A stretch of 36,506 nucleotides of DNA from an uncultured Lachnospiraceae bacterium (GCA_949743325.1 CATJTQ010000106.1:1-36506), one strand, 5' to 3'. Positions 17,874 to 26,720 are shown, numbered from the stretch's first letter. Translations and numbers: made by a program. Notes: generated by a model from the sequence alone, not told the origin.

Positions 17874-17904
17874 AAATTCTCTCCTTTCTTAATTTCTTAT
17901 TCTA

Positions 17905-17933
17905 CTAATAAAATATATTTTGCAATCTGTCAA
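17905..17933 (-). promoter_or_regulatory. Promoter of the fatty-acid operon
   Basis: On the minus strand TTGACA (17928-17933) is followed after exactly 17 nt by TATTAG (17905-17910). The predicted start is near 17898, giving an acpP leader of about 55 nt that contains AAAGGAGAG and the 16-bp palindrome. Confidence 0.65.
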
Positions 17934-18000
17934 GTATTAATTTTAAAATAAATAACTCTGTCTTTTAGAATATATTATCAAAATCACGATAAAATCTAAC

Positions 18001-18022
18001 AAAATTAAGATAATTTAATTTT
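18001..18022 (-). terminator. Possible weak AT-only terminator after the alcohol dehydrogenase
   Basis: AAAATTAA and TTAATTTT form an 8-bp stem with a 6-nt loop about 40 nt after the dehydrogenase stop codon. It contains no G or C pairs, so it would be a weak structure, and in AT-rich DNA it may be chance. Confidence 0.25.
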
Positions 18023-18058
18023 ATTAATTTTTATTAATTTTTCAATGTACCTAAAAAT

Positions 18059-19234
18059 TTACAGACAGCTTTGATAAATATTTCCTGCCTCTTCTTTTCC
18101 AAGTTTAACAAATTCACCTACTGTTTTGTTATCATTTCCTGCAAGAAAATGCTCAACAATTTTAGGAATTTCACTTTCTTTTACGCCAAACTCACTTAAA
18201 TGCTGCGGCATACCTATAGATACAAGGAAATTTCTAAAACGTCTGATTCCTTCAAATGCAGTCTCTTTAGGGTTCTCAAAATTCATGCTGCATCCAAAAA
18301 CCCTTACCGCAAACTGAGCAAAACGATTTATATTATGTTCCATAACATATTCCATCCACGCAGGACATATAACTGCAAGCCCTGCTCCATGAGGACAATC
18401 ATATAATGCAGATATTTCATGCTCTAGTGCATGAGAGCCCCAGTCCTGCTCTCTTCCGACACCGCATATATTGTTATGCGCCGTCATTCCTGCCCACATT
18501 ATATTTGCTCTTGCCTCATAATCTCTTGGATCTCTTAAAAGCTTTGGGGACTCATTAATTAAAGTAAGCATAACAGCCTCACAAAAACGGTCTGTAATCT
18601 CAACATTTTCAGTGTTAGTAAAATATCTCTCACAAATATGTACAAAAATATCGGTAATTCCGCTGGCTGTCTGATAAATCGGAAGTGTTACTGTAAATTC
18701 AGGGTTTAAAATTGAAAACTTTGGTCTTAACACGTCACCTTTTGCAGACCATTTCATCAGATTACTTTCATTTGTTATAACAACATTGGGACTTCCCTCG
18801 CTTCCAGCCGCTGCAATCGTAAGAACAGTACCAATTGGCAAAGCCTTCTCCACAATTTTCCCTGATCCAAAAAAGTCCCAAAAATCACCGTCATAAGGTA
18901 CACCAAGCGCAATAGCCTTTGAAGAATCTATTGTACTTCCTCCTCCCACGGCAAGAATAAAGTCAATCCCTTCCCTTCTGCACGTCTCAATACCCTCATA
19001 CACAAGTCCACTCTTAGGATTTGGATATACTCCGCCAAGTTCTACAAATGGTATTTTCGACTCATTTAATGAAGCAACAACAGCGTCATACGCACCATTT
19101 TTCTTAATAGACCCTCCGCCGTAATGCAACAGAACTTTAGATCCGCCAAACTGTCTTACAAGCTGCCCTGCATTACTCTCAGTTCCTTTTCCAAAGTCAA
19201 AGTATGTAGGTGAGTAAAAATTAAAACTTTCCAT
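18059..19234 (-). CDS. Iron-dependent alcohol dehydrogenase (YqhD/butanol dehydrogenase type)
   Basis: A 391-residue group III alcohol dehydrogenase, close in length to YqhD and clostridial butanol dehydrogenases that reduce aldehydes with NAD(P)H. The nucleotide motif is AVGGGSTIDSSK (95-106). Metal ligands fall where expected: Asp195 and His199 (DIFVH), His268 (GSHALEHE) and His282 (CPHGAGLAV). It starts at an ATG with GGGAGAT upstream and stands alone between trpS and the fatty-acid operon. The physiological aldehyde and the cofactor preference cannot be read with certainty. Confidence 0.92.
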   Translation of the reverse strand: MESFNFYSPTYFDFGKGTESNAGQLVRQFGGSKVLLHYGGGSIKKNGAYDAVVASLNESKIPFVELGGVYPNPKSGLVYEGIETCRREGIDFILAVGGGSTIDSSKAIALGVPYDGDFWDFFGSGKIVEKALPIGTVLTIAAAGSEGSPNVVITNESNLMKWSAKGDVLRPKFSILNPEFTVTLPIYQTASGITDIFVHICERYFTNTENVEITDRFCEAVMLTLINESPKLLRDPRDYEARANIMWAGMTAHNNICGVGREQDWGSHALEHEISALYDCPHGAGLAVICPAWMEYVMEHNINRFAQFAVRVFGCSMNFENPKETAFEGIRRFRNFLVSIGMPQHLSEFGVKESEIPKIVEHFLAGNDNKTVGEFVKLGKEEAGNIYQSCL

Positions 19235-19319
19235 TCGACATCTCCCTTATTTTTATTAAATTATAATACTATTCTCATCTTATCTATTTCTTGTACCTTG
19301 CAAATAATACACAAGTTCA

Positions 19320-20321
19320 CTATATCTGCATAAGACCTACTTTCTTATAAACTTTTGCAACAAGCCTGTCAGCAATACGCGCTGCTCCCTGTGCACCTTC
19401 TTTTAATACAGAATCAACATAATCCTTATCATCCAAAATCCTTTTGTATTCATTTTGTATAGGAGCCAATTCATCGATTACACTCTGTGCTACAGCCTCT
19501 TTAAAATCACCATACCCTGAACCAGAAAATTCTTTTTCAATCTCTTCAATTGTCTTTCCTGTACATACACTGTAAATTGTTATTAAATTGGAAACTCCCG
19601 GTTTCTGTTCCACATCATATCTTATTGAACCTTCACTGTCAGTAACAGCGCTCTTGAATTTTTTCATAATAGATGCAGCGTCATCTGTAAGTAAAATATA
19701 CGACTTGATGTTTGTATCAGATTTACTCATCTTCTTAGTAGGCTCTTGTAAACTCATTATTTTAGCTCCAGCCTTAGGTATATAACCTTCAGGTAATTTA
19801 AACGTAGGACTGTATGCATTGTTAAATCTTCCAGCAACAGTTCTTGCCAGCTCAAGATGTTGTGTCTGATCTTGGCCTACTGGTACTAAATCCGCATTAT
19901 AAACTAAAATATCGGCCGCCATCAGACAGGGATAAGTAAATAAACCGCTATTTATATTCTCTGGATGTTTTGCACTCTTATCCTTAAACTGCGTCATACG
20001 TCCAAGCTCACCAAATTGAGCATTACAACATAAAATCCAATTTAGCATCGTATGCGCCGGAACATGGCTCTGTACAAATAAGAGACTCTGTTTAGGATCT
20101 ATTCCTGCAGCCAACAACATTGCCGCAGCTTCTCTTGTATTTTTTCTAAGTTCAGCAGGAACTTGACGCACTGTCAATGCATGTAAATCTGCAACCATAT
20201 ATATACATTCAAATTCATCCTGTAATTTTCCCCAATTGCGTACCGCACCTATATAGTTACCCAGAGTAAATGTACCTGTAGGTTGAATTCCTGATAAAAT
20301 TCGCTTCTTTTCTGTTTCCAT
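19320..20321 (-). CDS. trpS: Tryptophanyl-tRNA synthetase
   Basis: Charges tRNA-Trp. The 333-residue class I synthetase has the HIGH-equivalent region SGIQPTGTFTLGNYIGA (10-26), the tryptophan-binding block YPCLMAADIL and VPVGQDQTQHLELAR, and KMSKS at 197-201 (KKMSKSD). The length is typical. It lies 34 nt after cysS, so the two synthetases are likely co-transcribed. I see no T-box leader (no specifier stem or AGGGTGG-type antiterminator motif) upstream of either gene. Confidence 0.96.
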   Translation of the reverse strand: METEKKRILSGIQPTGTFTLGNYIGAVRNWGKLQDEFECIYMVADLHALTVRQVPAELRKNTREAAAMLLAAGIDPKQSLLFVQSHVPAHTMLNWILCCNAQFGELGRMTQFKDKSAKHPENINSGLFTYPCLMAADILVYNADLVPVGQDQTQHLELARTVAGRFNNAYSPTFKLPEGYIPKAGAKIMSLQEPTKKMSKSDTNIKSYILLTDDAASIMKKFKSAVTDSEGSIRYDVEQKPGVSNLITIYSVCTGKTIEEIEKEFSGSGYGDFKEAVAQSVIDELAPIQNEYKRILDDKDYVDSVLKEGAQGAARIADRLVAKVYKKVGLMQI

Positions 20322-20355
20322 AGTCTCCTCCTATACGACTTACTGCACTTTAGAC

Positions 20356-21771
20356 CTATACATTATCTGCCAAACTCCACACTGTACCTTCTCTTGTATC
20401 TTTAAGTACAATTCCTTTTGAAAGCAGTTCCTCTCTTATTTTATCTGCAGCTGAAAAATCTTTTGCTTTCTTTGCTTCGGCTCTCTTTGCAATCATCTCA
20501 TCCACATAACTTTTAAGATCATTATCTATGTTTTCATCTTCTCTTTCTCTTAAAGATGTAAGATTAAGTGACAGTACCTCATCAAAACTTTTGATAAGTT
20601 CAAGCTTTGTTCTATCATTTACATTAGATTTCAACATATCATATACTACTGTTACTGCCATTGATGTATTTAAGTCATTTTCAAGAGCTTCCAAAAATTT
20701 CTGTCTATAGTTATTATATTCAGTGCTGTCAATCTCTCCTTCTTCTGATAACTCAGACACTTTCTTTAAGATTTTACCATAAGCTGTCTTTACATTATCC
20801 ATCACTTCATATGAAAATTCTAAAGGTTTGCGGTAATGAGACTGTAAACAGAAAAATCGGTACACTAACGGATTATAACCTTTTTCCTCCAACAATGAAA
20901 CGGTAAGAAAATCCCCTTTTGATTTGCTCATCTTGCCGCTCTTATCATTTAAATGCTGTACATGAAACCAATAATTACACCACTTATGCCCAAGAAAACT
21001 TTCTGATTGAGCAATTTCATTAGTATGATGAGGAAAAATATTATCAACACCGCCACAGTGAATATCCATATACTCACCAAGATGCTTTATACCTATTGCA
21101 GAACACTCAATATGCCAACCAGGATATCCAATTCCCCATGGACTATCCCATTTTAATTCTTGTTCATCAAACTTTGACTTAGTAAACCAAAGTACAAAAT
21201 CACTCGAATTTCTCTTATTTTCATCTGCGTCAACATCTTCCCTAACACCGACAAGCAATTCTTTCTCTTTCTGATTAGACAGCACATAATAATTTTCTAA
21301 CTTTGACGTATCAAAATATATATTGCCGCCCGCCTCATAAGCATAACCTTTGTTAATTAAAGTTTCTATCATTTCAATAAATTCTTGAATACAGTTGGTT
21401 GCAGGTTCTACAACATCAGGACGTTTTATATTTAATTTCTTACAATCGTTGAAGAAAGCATCTGTATAAAACTGTGCGATCTCCATAACAGTCTTTTTTT
21501 CTCTTTTCGCCCCCTTAAGCATTTTATCTTCACCTGTATCAGCATCACTAGATAAATGTCCTACGTCAGTTATATTCATTACTCTCTTTACATCCATCCC
21601 ACTGTATCTTAATGATTTCTCAAGCACATCTTCCATAATGTAACTTCTTAAATTCCCAATATGCGCATAATGATAAACCGTTGGACCACATGTGTACATA
21701 TTAATTTTTCCTTGAACATTAGAAATAAGTTGTTCATTTTTTCTTGTTAAAGTATTGTAAATAGAAAACAT
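20356..21771 (-). CDS. cysS: Cysteinyl-tRNA synthetase
   Basis: Charges tRNA-Cys. The 471-residue protein has the start region YNTLTRKNEQL, HIGN at 37-40 in the HYAHIGNLRSY motif, zinc ligands Cys28, Cys221, His246 and Glu250, and KMSKS at 278-282. The C-terminal anticodon region ends in a DTREGTVWSL tail typical for CysRS. It starts 46 nt after the DUF2156 gene. All active-site features are intact. Confidence 0.97.
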   Translation of the reverse strand: MFSIYNTLTRKNEQLISNVQGKINMYTCGPTVYHYAHIGNLRSYIMEDVLEKSLRYSGMDVKRVMNITDVGHLSSDADTGEDKMLKGAKREKKTVMEIAQFYTDAFFNDCKKLNIKRPDVVEPATNCIQEFIEMIETLINKGYAYEAGGNIYFDTSKLENYYVLSNQKEKELLVGVREDVDADENKRNSSDFVLWFTKSKFDEQELKWDSPWGIGYPGWHIECSAIGIKHLGEYMDIHCGGVDNIFPHHTNEIAQSESFLGHKWCNYWFHVQHLNDKSGKMSKSKGDFLTVSLLEEKGYNPLVYRFFCLQSHYRKPLEFSYEVMDNVKTAYGKILKKVSELSEEGEIDSTEYNNYRQKFLEALENDLNTSMAVTVVYDMLKSNVNDRTKLELIKSFDEVLSLNLTSLREREDENIDNDLKSYVDEMIAKRAEAKKAKDFSAADKIREELLSKGIVLKDTREGTVWSLADNV

Positions 21772-21817
21772 ATTATTTTACCTTTCTATATTTTTAGCAC
21801 GAATATTTTTTACCGCT

Positions 21818-22747
21818 TTATTGAACTGAATAGGCATTATATTTTTTTAACAACTCACATGGCATATAAGAATTCTTCGCTTTCCTAAGCCCTGGCAAAT
21901 TCAAATCATTTTCGCGGTTAATATATTTTAATTTAGGATATTTTCTTCGCAGATGCCTTACAAATTCACGATTAATTATATTATAGGCACCTCTTATCTG
22001 TTCATCAGCCTTTTCAAAGACAACATCATATGTATGAGTGCTAATACATTGACCAACAGTAAAGGCAAGACATTTGCCCTCAATACGCAATAGAATTCCG
22101 TCAGCTTCTAAATTACTAAATCTTTCTAATACGCTTAACATTGACTCTCTTTCATATTGCAGACTTGAAATACCTTCTTCTACCTTACTCTCTTTGGCAA
22201 TATACCAATCTTTAGCAAAATCAATACATTCCTCAACATTTTTACTTGTAATAGGTTCAACTAACCAATTATCATAAGAAGTTAGAAAAGAGTTGATATG
22301 GTTTCTTTTCTTTGATAATTTCTTTCCTCTTAACTCCGCAAGCGCCTCAACATCATACAAATAATCAAAGCTTCCCTCATCTTCTTCAAATCTAAAATAC
22401 TCAGGAAAATTATCGTCAATAATTTTTCTCTGACTTTCAGTAACTCTGCGGATAATAACTGATTTATTTGTATTTAAACACTCCTTTAGAATATTGACAG
22501 ATTTATCAATTGGCATAGGAAACAGAAAGCTGTCGTCTAACTTTGAATGCAGAATATAACCTCCCGCTTTCTCCAAAAGTTCAAGTCCATATCTTTCTTT
22601 CCATACAAAAAGACCAAGCAGGCAGTCTTCACATGCTTTACTGTCTTTTTCAGCCAGAAGTCTCTTTACTTTTTCATAATCATCTTTTTCAAAAAAACTT
22701 ATCGAATTTTCCAAAATACCAACCTCAATTACGGATTTAGAGTTCAC
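21818..22747 (-). CDS. DUF2156 protein (GNAT-like, related to the MprF catalytic domain)
   Basis: A 309-residue soluble protein with the pattern of DUF2156, a tandem GNAT fold seen in the lysyl-phosphatidylglycerol synthase domain (KKRNHINSFL, EGKCLAFTVGQ, THTYDVVFEKADEQIRGAYNIINREF, YINRENDLNLPGLRKAK). No membrane part is present, so it is a stand-alone version. GTG at 22747 overlaps the upstream YkgJ-like gene by 11 nt; an alternative TTG start at 22714 has GAGG 8 nt upstream and may be the true one. Stand-alone members are common in Clostridia but their substrates are not established. Confidence 0.8.
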   Translation of the reverse strand: MNSKSVIEVGILENSISFFEKDDYEKVKRLLAEKDSKACEDCLLGLFVWKERYGLELLEKAGGYILHSKLDDSFLFPMPIDKSVNILKECLNTNKSVIIRRVTESQRKIIDDNFPEYFRFEEDEGSFDYLYDVEALAELRGKKLSKKRNHINSFLTSYDNWLVEPITSKNVEECIDFAKDWYIAKESKVEEGISSLQYERESMLSVLERFSNLEADGILLRIEGKCLAFTVGQCISTHTYDVVFEKADEQIRGAYNIINREFVRHLRRKYPKLKYINRENDLNLPGLRKAKNSYMPCELLKKYNAYSVQ

Positions 22748-23246
22748 CTGTTATGTCACAAAGCTCTATATAATTATCAGAATAAGGCTTGACAATATCA
22801 GGATTTTTATTTATTTCCTCAATAATCCGTTCCTTTAATCCTTCCAGTAATAATTTATTTACTTTTTCAACAAATGTGTTATCAACAGTATGGCATCCCT
22901 CTGCCAGCATAATAAAAACTTTGTTATTTTTTTTCATTACACGAACAGGCCACAAGCTACAATCAAAAGGTTTCTCCTCTGATGACAGCATACACCCATG
23001 TTCTTCGTCAAGCGCTGCACATTTATACAATTCCATGCCTTCATTAAGTTCTATTTCCCTCTTTACTGATGAGAGAACAAAACTTTTCTCAAATGGCTGT
23101 ACACAATCTTCTCTTTTTAACGCCTTTTTTATTGCTATTGCCTTTTCCTTCGAAACAATCGGCGTCTCCCAGCGGCTCTCCTCATGAAAAACACAGCAAT
23201 TTCTACATGCGGCACACTTATCCAATGACAATATTTTCTTTAACAT
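22737..23246 (-). CDS. YkgJ-family cysteine-cluster protein
   Basis: A 169-residue protein with the cysteine cluster CAACRNCCVFHEE near the N-terminus and further cysteines in YKCAALDEEHGCML and FDCSLWPVRV. This spacing is that of the YkgJ (zinc- or iron-chelating) family. It has no membrane segment. The ATG at 23246 follows GGAGGCGTAA. It overlaps the DUF2156 gene by 11 nt, a pairing that suggests a shared but unknown role. Confidence 0.8.
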   Translation of the reverse strand: MLKKILSLDKCAACRNCCVFHEESRWETPIVSKEKAIAIKKALKREDCVQPFEKSFVLSSVKREIELNEGMELYKCAALDEEHGCMLSSEEKPFDCSLWPVRVMKKNNKVFIMLAEGCHTVDNTFVEKVNKLLLEGLKERIIEEINKNPDIVKPYSDNYIELCDITGEL

Positions 23247-23335
23247 TTACGCCTCCATTAATTAAAGCGAAAATCTTTAGCTTTGTTAATTATTAATTTA
23301 TCATTTTATGAACAATATTATTTAAAACGAGTCTA

Positions 23336-24316
23336 TTAAAAAATAATATTACTTCTAATTATAAACATATATATCACTGCAAGACATATAACCACCTGTA
23401 TTATTACAAACCTAAACACACATTGAGTATTAGACCAGTTCCACACCTTTCTGACATGATCATGAAAAGGAAGTCTAACATTTTTCATAATGTGTATCTT
23501 TAAAAATCTGAGCAGAGATACTTTTAATAGTCCTAAACCGCCATCTAATATCAACACTAAAGCAAGCGGAATATATAGAAGCGGACAGCCTGTTTTTAGT
23601 ATTGCAATACTTATAAACAGACCCATAGCTCTTGAACCGGCGTCTCCCATCATCAGAACACTTGGAGTCGCATTATACCATAGATAACCTAAAATACATA
23701 TTACAAATAACAGTATTAAATATGAAAATGCACTGTCATTATTGATAAAACAGTCTATAATGTACACCGATATTAAAGTTACTATTGTAAGACTTCCAGA
23801 TAATCCGTCTACACCATCAGCACAATTAGTAACATTTATTGATACCCAAATTAATACTACAGCAAGTATACCAAAAACAACCTGATTTAAATGAATAACC
23901 TTATCAATTGAAACAAGATAAATGTCACTTGAATTGAAATTAAGATATGTTACTGCAAGCATAACCGCAATAACAAAATCAAGAAGCCCTTTTTTCAATT
24001 CTCCCCAAGGAGCCCTTGAGCAATCATCAAGAAATCCTGTCATCATTGCCGCAATAACAAGAATCAAATAAATTCCAAGTTCTGTATTCAGTTTTCCTGT
24101 TACAAGCGCAACAGCCGTAAAAACAAGTATAAATATAAAACCGGCGCCTCTCGGCTTACCAGCTGAAAGTTTACCATTATGAGCAAATTCTCTCCCTAAA
24201 TCTTTTGGGAGTTTACCCATAAAAGTATGTAGGCAAAAACAAGTAATAGCAAATGCACCTAATATTCCAACAAGTGCAATTATGTTAAAATTAACATCTA
24301 ATAAATAATCTATCAT
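23336..24316 (-). CDS. MraY-like phospho-sugar polyprenyl transferase
   Basis: A 326-residue, about ten-helix membrane enzyme of glycosyltransferase family 4 that would attach a phospho-sugar (phospho-MurNAc-pentapeptide in true MraY) to undecaprenyl phosphate. Key acidic motifs are seen: TGFLDD, NCADGVDGLSGS, and MMGDAGSRAMG. The C-terminal loop reads PFHDHVRKVWNWSNTQCVFRF, where classical MraY has a HHH-containing PIHHH motif, so this is a divergent member. There is no mur or fts gene around it; neighbours are COG0523 GTPases. It may be the housekeeping MraY of this lineage or a paralogue. Confidence 0.82.
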   Translation of the reverse strand: MIDYLLDVNFNIIALVGILGAFAITCFCLHTFMGKLPKDLGREFAHNGKLSAGKPRGAGFIFILVFTAVALVTGKLNTELGIYLILVIAAMMTGFLDDCSRAPWGELKKGLLDFVIAVMLAVTYLNFNSSDIYLVSIDKVIHLNQVVFGILAVVLIWVSINVTNCADGVDGLSGSLTIVTLISVYIIDCFINNDSAFSYLILLFVICILGYLWYNATPSVLMMGDAGSRAMGLFISIAILKTGCPLLYIPLALVLILDGGLGLLKVSLLRFLKIHIMKNVRLPFHDHVRKVWNWSNTQCVFRFVIIQVVICLAVIYMFIIRSNIIF

Positions 24317-24343
24317 TGGTAATTCCTCTCTTTTACCTTTTTT

Positions 24344-25288
24344 CTAATTAAAATATACTAGGTCATCACCTTCAGGCTTTTGAGCCGGTTCAATTGTAAT
24401 TGGGTATAATACTGGTCCCTCTCCCTGGTATTGTTTTACATATTCTTTCTCAACTTTTGCAGTTACTGTTATCCACTGGCGCAACTCCAATTTGTCATCA
24501 GAATCACTTCTGCACATAACACCTATATAAGCAATATCATCAGCACAACAAGTCATTGCAAAACGTCCTGCAGCAAACATACCCTTTGTAAGCTTCTTAT
24601 CTTTATAGACAATACCTAAAAACTGTACTGTCTTTCCAACATACTTATCTGTATTTTCCATTGCATCTAAATACCAAATGCCAAAATCTTCATCTTCAAT
24701 TTTAATAATATCAGCATTTATATCAAACGGCAAATCCTCATCACCCATAGGAAGCATATTTCCTGCTTTATCTTCAAATACAACTTCACTTCTTCGGTTC
24801 ATTGCCTTAACGATTCTTCTAAATGAAGCCTTATCCACATCAGCATCACATCGGTTAAATATAACAAGATCGGCATACATGAATTTATCTGTAAGCATAC
24901 CTTTCATGTTATTAATATACATACGGCAAGTATTCATATCTACAGTTGTAATCTGCTGGGCTATTACCCACTTTCTAGGAAGAGGCATCTCCATAAGATA
25001 ATCCAACTGCCACATTCCATTATATTCAATTAAAACTCTCTTAGGACGATATTCTGAATTTACTTTTTTTAAAAAATCAGGTGTGAGCTCTTCCTGTTCT
25101 TCAACTGTAACAAGAAAAGTATTATATTTTTCTAATTCTTTAGTATCATACTCCTCAATACCCTCTTCACATGCAATTAGAAGTGTTTTCTCCCCTGTTG
25201 AAAAATTAGGATCCCGTAACGTCTCATTTATAAAATTGGTCTTTCCACTCTCCAAAAATCCTGAAAAAACAAATACCAATATTTCCAC
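24344..25288 (-). CDS. COG0523 (CobW/P47K) GTPase fused to TIGR03943/DUF1980-like domain
   Basis: The N-terminal 200 residues are a COG0523 G3E GTPase with an altered Walker A, GFLESGKT (10-17, normally GFLGAGKT), a VLIEYNG block in place of the usual EPSG motif, and FNRCD (144-148) where NKxD is usual. The CxCC metal motif of typical members is absent. Residues about 205-314 look like the C-terminal domain of TIGR03943/DUF1980 proteins (KYVGKTVQFLGIVY, GRFAMTCCADDIAYIGVMC, WITVTAKV). GTG at 25288 follows AGGAGGAATT. It is 52 nt after the His/Cys-repeat COG0523 gene and likely co-transcribed. A metal-handling role is inferred. Confidence 0.8.
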   Translation of the reverse strand: MEILVFVFSGFLESGKTNFINETLRDPNFSTGEKTLLIACEEGIEEYDTKELEKYNTFLVTVEEQEELTPDFLKKVNSEYRPKRVLIEYNGMWQLDYLMEMPLPRKWVIAQQITTVDMNTCRMYINNMKGMLTDKFMYADLVIFNRCDADVDKASFRRIVKAMNRRSEVVFEDKAGNMLPMGDEDLPFDINADIIKIEDEDFGIWYLDAMENTDKYVGKTVQFLGIVYKDKKLTKGMFAAGRFAMTCCADDIAYIGVMCRSDSDDKLELRQWITVTAKVEKEYVKQYQGEGPVLYPITIEPAQKPEGDDLVYFN

Positions 25289-25340
25289 GTAAAATTCCTC
25301 CTGCTATTAACTTCCAAACAACAAAGCTTATCAACTATTG

Positions 25341-26546
25341 TCATTCAATATGAAATAATCTATTAATTTCCTCTTCATTAAGGTTAGTCCCAATTACACA
25401 CAAACGTCCTGTATACTCTGGAGCACCTGTCCTAACTTCATATTCACCTGGTACAAAATCAAAGTAAATCCATTCTCCATCCTCACCAGCAACCATGCCC
25501 TTTGCACGAATAATAACACCATATTGGTCTGATTTTGAAAATTCTGTAAGTATACTTTCAATCTGCTTCTTATTGTATTTGTGCGGGGTCTCCACTCCCC
25601 AGCTTGTAAACACTTCATCTGCATGATGATCATGGTGTCCGCAGCACTCTCCATTGTGTTCATGTTCATGATGATGTCCGCAGCACTCTCCATCATGTTC
25701 ATGTTCATGATGATGTCCGCAGCACTCCCCGTCATGTTCATGTCCATGATGGTGACCGCAGCACTCCCCGTCGTGTTCATGTCCATGATGTCCGCAGCAC
25801 TCTCCGTCGTGTTCATGTTCATGATGGTGTCCGCAGCACTCCCCGTCATGTTCATGTCCATGATGTCCGCAACACTCCCCATCATGTTCATGATGATGTT
25901 CGTGTTTATGAAGGTGCTTTTTAGCTTCATCAAGCAATTCTTCTTCGAAATTAGTTTTCTGCTCCATTGCCGACAAAATCTGTTTACCATCTATATCATC
26001 CCATGGCGTTGTTATTATTGCCGCATTATCATTATGTTCACGCAGCATTGAAACACATGCTTCAAGCTTCTCATCTGTAAGCTTTTGACTCCTGCTTATA
26101 ACAATTGTCTTAGCATGTTCTATCTGATTATTATAGAATTCACCGAAGTTTTTCATATACATTTTAGTTTTTATTCCATCAACAACTGCAGTAAAACTGT
26201 TAATTATCATTTTATCAGATTCTATAGAGGCAACAGCGTTGATTACATCCGACAATTTACCTACTCCCGAAGGTTCAATTAATATTCTGTCCGGCTCATA
26301 TTTATCAAGTACTTCCTTAAGAGCAGTTGCAAAATCGCCGACTAATGAACAGCAAATACAGCCTGAATTCATCTCCGTAACTTCTATTCCGGCATCTTTT
26401 AAAAATCCACCATCTATACCTATCTCACCAAATTCATTCTCTATAAGTACTACCTTTTCTCCCTGAAAAGCATCTTGTAATAACTTCTTTATTAGTGTTG
26501 TCTTTCCGGCTCCTAAAAATCCGGAAATAATATCAATTTTTGTCAT
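25341..26546 (-). CDS. COG0523 zinc-type GTPase metallochaperone with His/Cys repeats
   Basis: A 401-residue G3E GTPase. It has Walker A GFLGAGKT (9-16), the metal motif CICC (63-66), the ENEFGEIGID switch region and EPSGVGKL. Residues 211-310 are seven tandem copies of a unit like HEHDGECCGHH, followed by a C-terminal CobW_C-like domain (GVIIRAKGMVAGEDGEWIYFDFVPGEYEVR, cut in words here: RAKGMV, YFDFVPGEYEV). Such proteins deliver or store zinc or a related metal. I place the start at 26546 (MTKIDIISGF), with GAAAGGATG upstream, rather than 26567. An extended -10 promoter lies about 45 nt upstream. Confidence 0.9.
   Translation of the reverse strand: MTKIDIISGFLGAGKTTLIKKLLQDAFQGEKVVLIENEFGEIGIDGGFLKDAGIEVTEMNSGCICCSLVGDFATALKEVLDKYEPDRILIEPSGVGKLSDVINAVASIESDKMIINSFTAVVDGIKTKMYMKNFGEFYNNQIEHAKTIVISRSQKLTDEKLEACVSMLREHNDNAAIITTPWDDIDGKQILSAMEQKTNFEEELLDEAKKHLHKHEHHHEHDGECCGHHGHEHDGECCGHHHEHEHDGECCGHHGHEHDGECCGHHHGHEHDGECCGHHHEHEHDGECCGHHHEHEHNGECCGHHDHHADEVFTSWGVETPHKYNKKQIESILTEFSKSDQYGVIIRAKGMVAGEDGEWIYFDFVPGEYEVRTGAPEYTGRLCVIGTNLNEEEINRLFHIE
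25617..25916 (-). repeat. In-frame tandem repeat encoding His/Cys-rich units
   Basis: Seven copies of a 36- or 39-nt unit encode HEHDGECCGHHG or HEHDGECCGHHHE variants. The units differ by third-base changes and by presence of one extra codon, consistent with slippage or unequal exchange under selection for metal-binding residues. Each unit gives two Cys and four to six His. Confidence 0.92.
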
Positions 26547-26589
26547 TATAATCATCCTTTCAAACATATATGTAAAACACTTATTAAAC

Positions 26590-26595
26590 AGTATA
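26590..26595 (-). promoter_or_regulatory. Likely -10 element (extended) for the COG0523 operon
   Basis: On the minus strand TGCTATACT forms an extended -10 (TGnTATACT). No good -35 is seen at 17 nt, as is common for extended -10 promoters. The start would be near 26583, giving a leader of about 37 nt before the ATG at 26546. Confidence 0.5.
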
Positions 26596-26661
26596 GCACA
26601 ATTTATTTTTTTTTACACTAATTTTTTATTTTAAATTTTCGGCAACAAAATTATATAAGTA

Positions 26662-26720
26662 ATACCCCGCAGTATTAAGAAAATAATTTACGCTTTATAT
26701 AAAACAGAACTACGAGGTAT
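26662..26720 (-). terminator. Long inverted repeat downstream of the antitoxin gene
   Basis: ATACCTCGTAGT and ACTGCGGGGTAT (minus-strand sense) pair over 12 positions with three G-U wobbles; the plus-strand RNA would have mismatches, so the minus-strand transcript is the likely user. The 35-nt loop is AT-rich. It lacks a strong T-run, so the terminator call is tentative. A regulatory RNA fold upstream of the GTPase promoter is the alternative. Confidence 0.35.

Noticed and set aside
19235-21817. T-box leader expected near trpS or cysS
   Set aside because: The gaps upstream of both genes are too short (34 and 46 nt) and show no AGGGTGG-type antiterminator motif.
25617-25916. Regular 36-39 nt units that could be taken for a CRISPR array
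   Set aside because: The units are in frame within a COG0523 gene, have no unique spacers and encode metal-binding residues.
25394-26051. Long ORFs on both other frames across the His/Cys repeat (198 and 156 residues, Met/Ala-rich)
   Set aside because: They are by-products of the tandem repeat in the GTPase gene; their low-complexity sequence has no ribosome site or family likeness.
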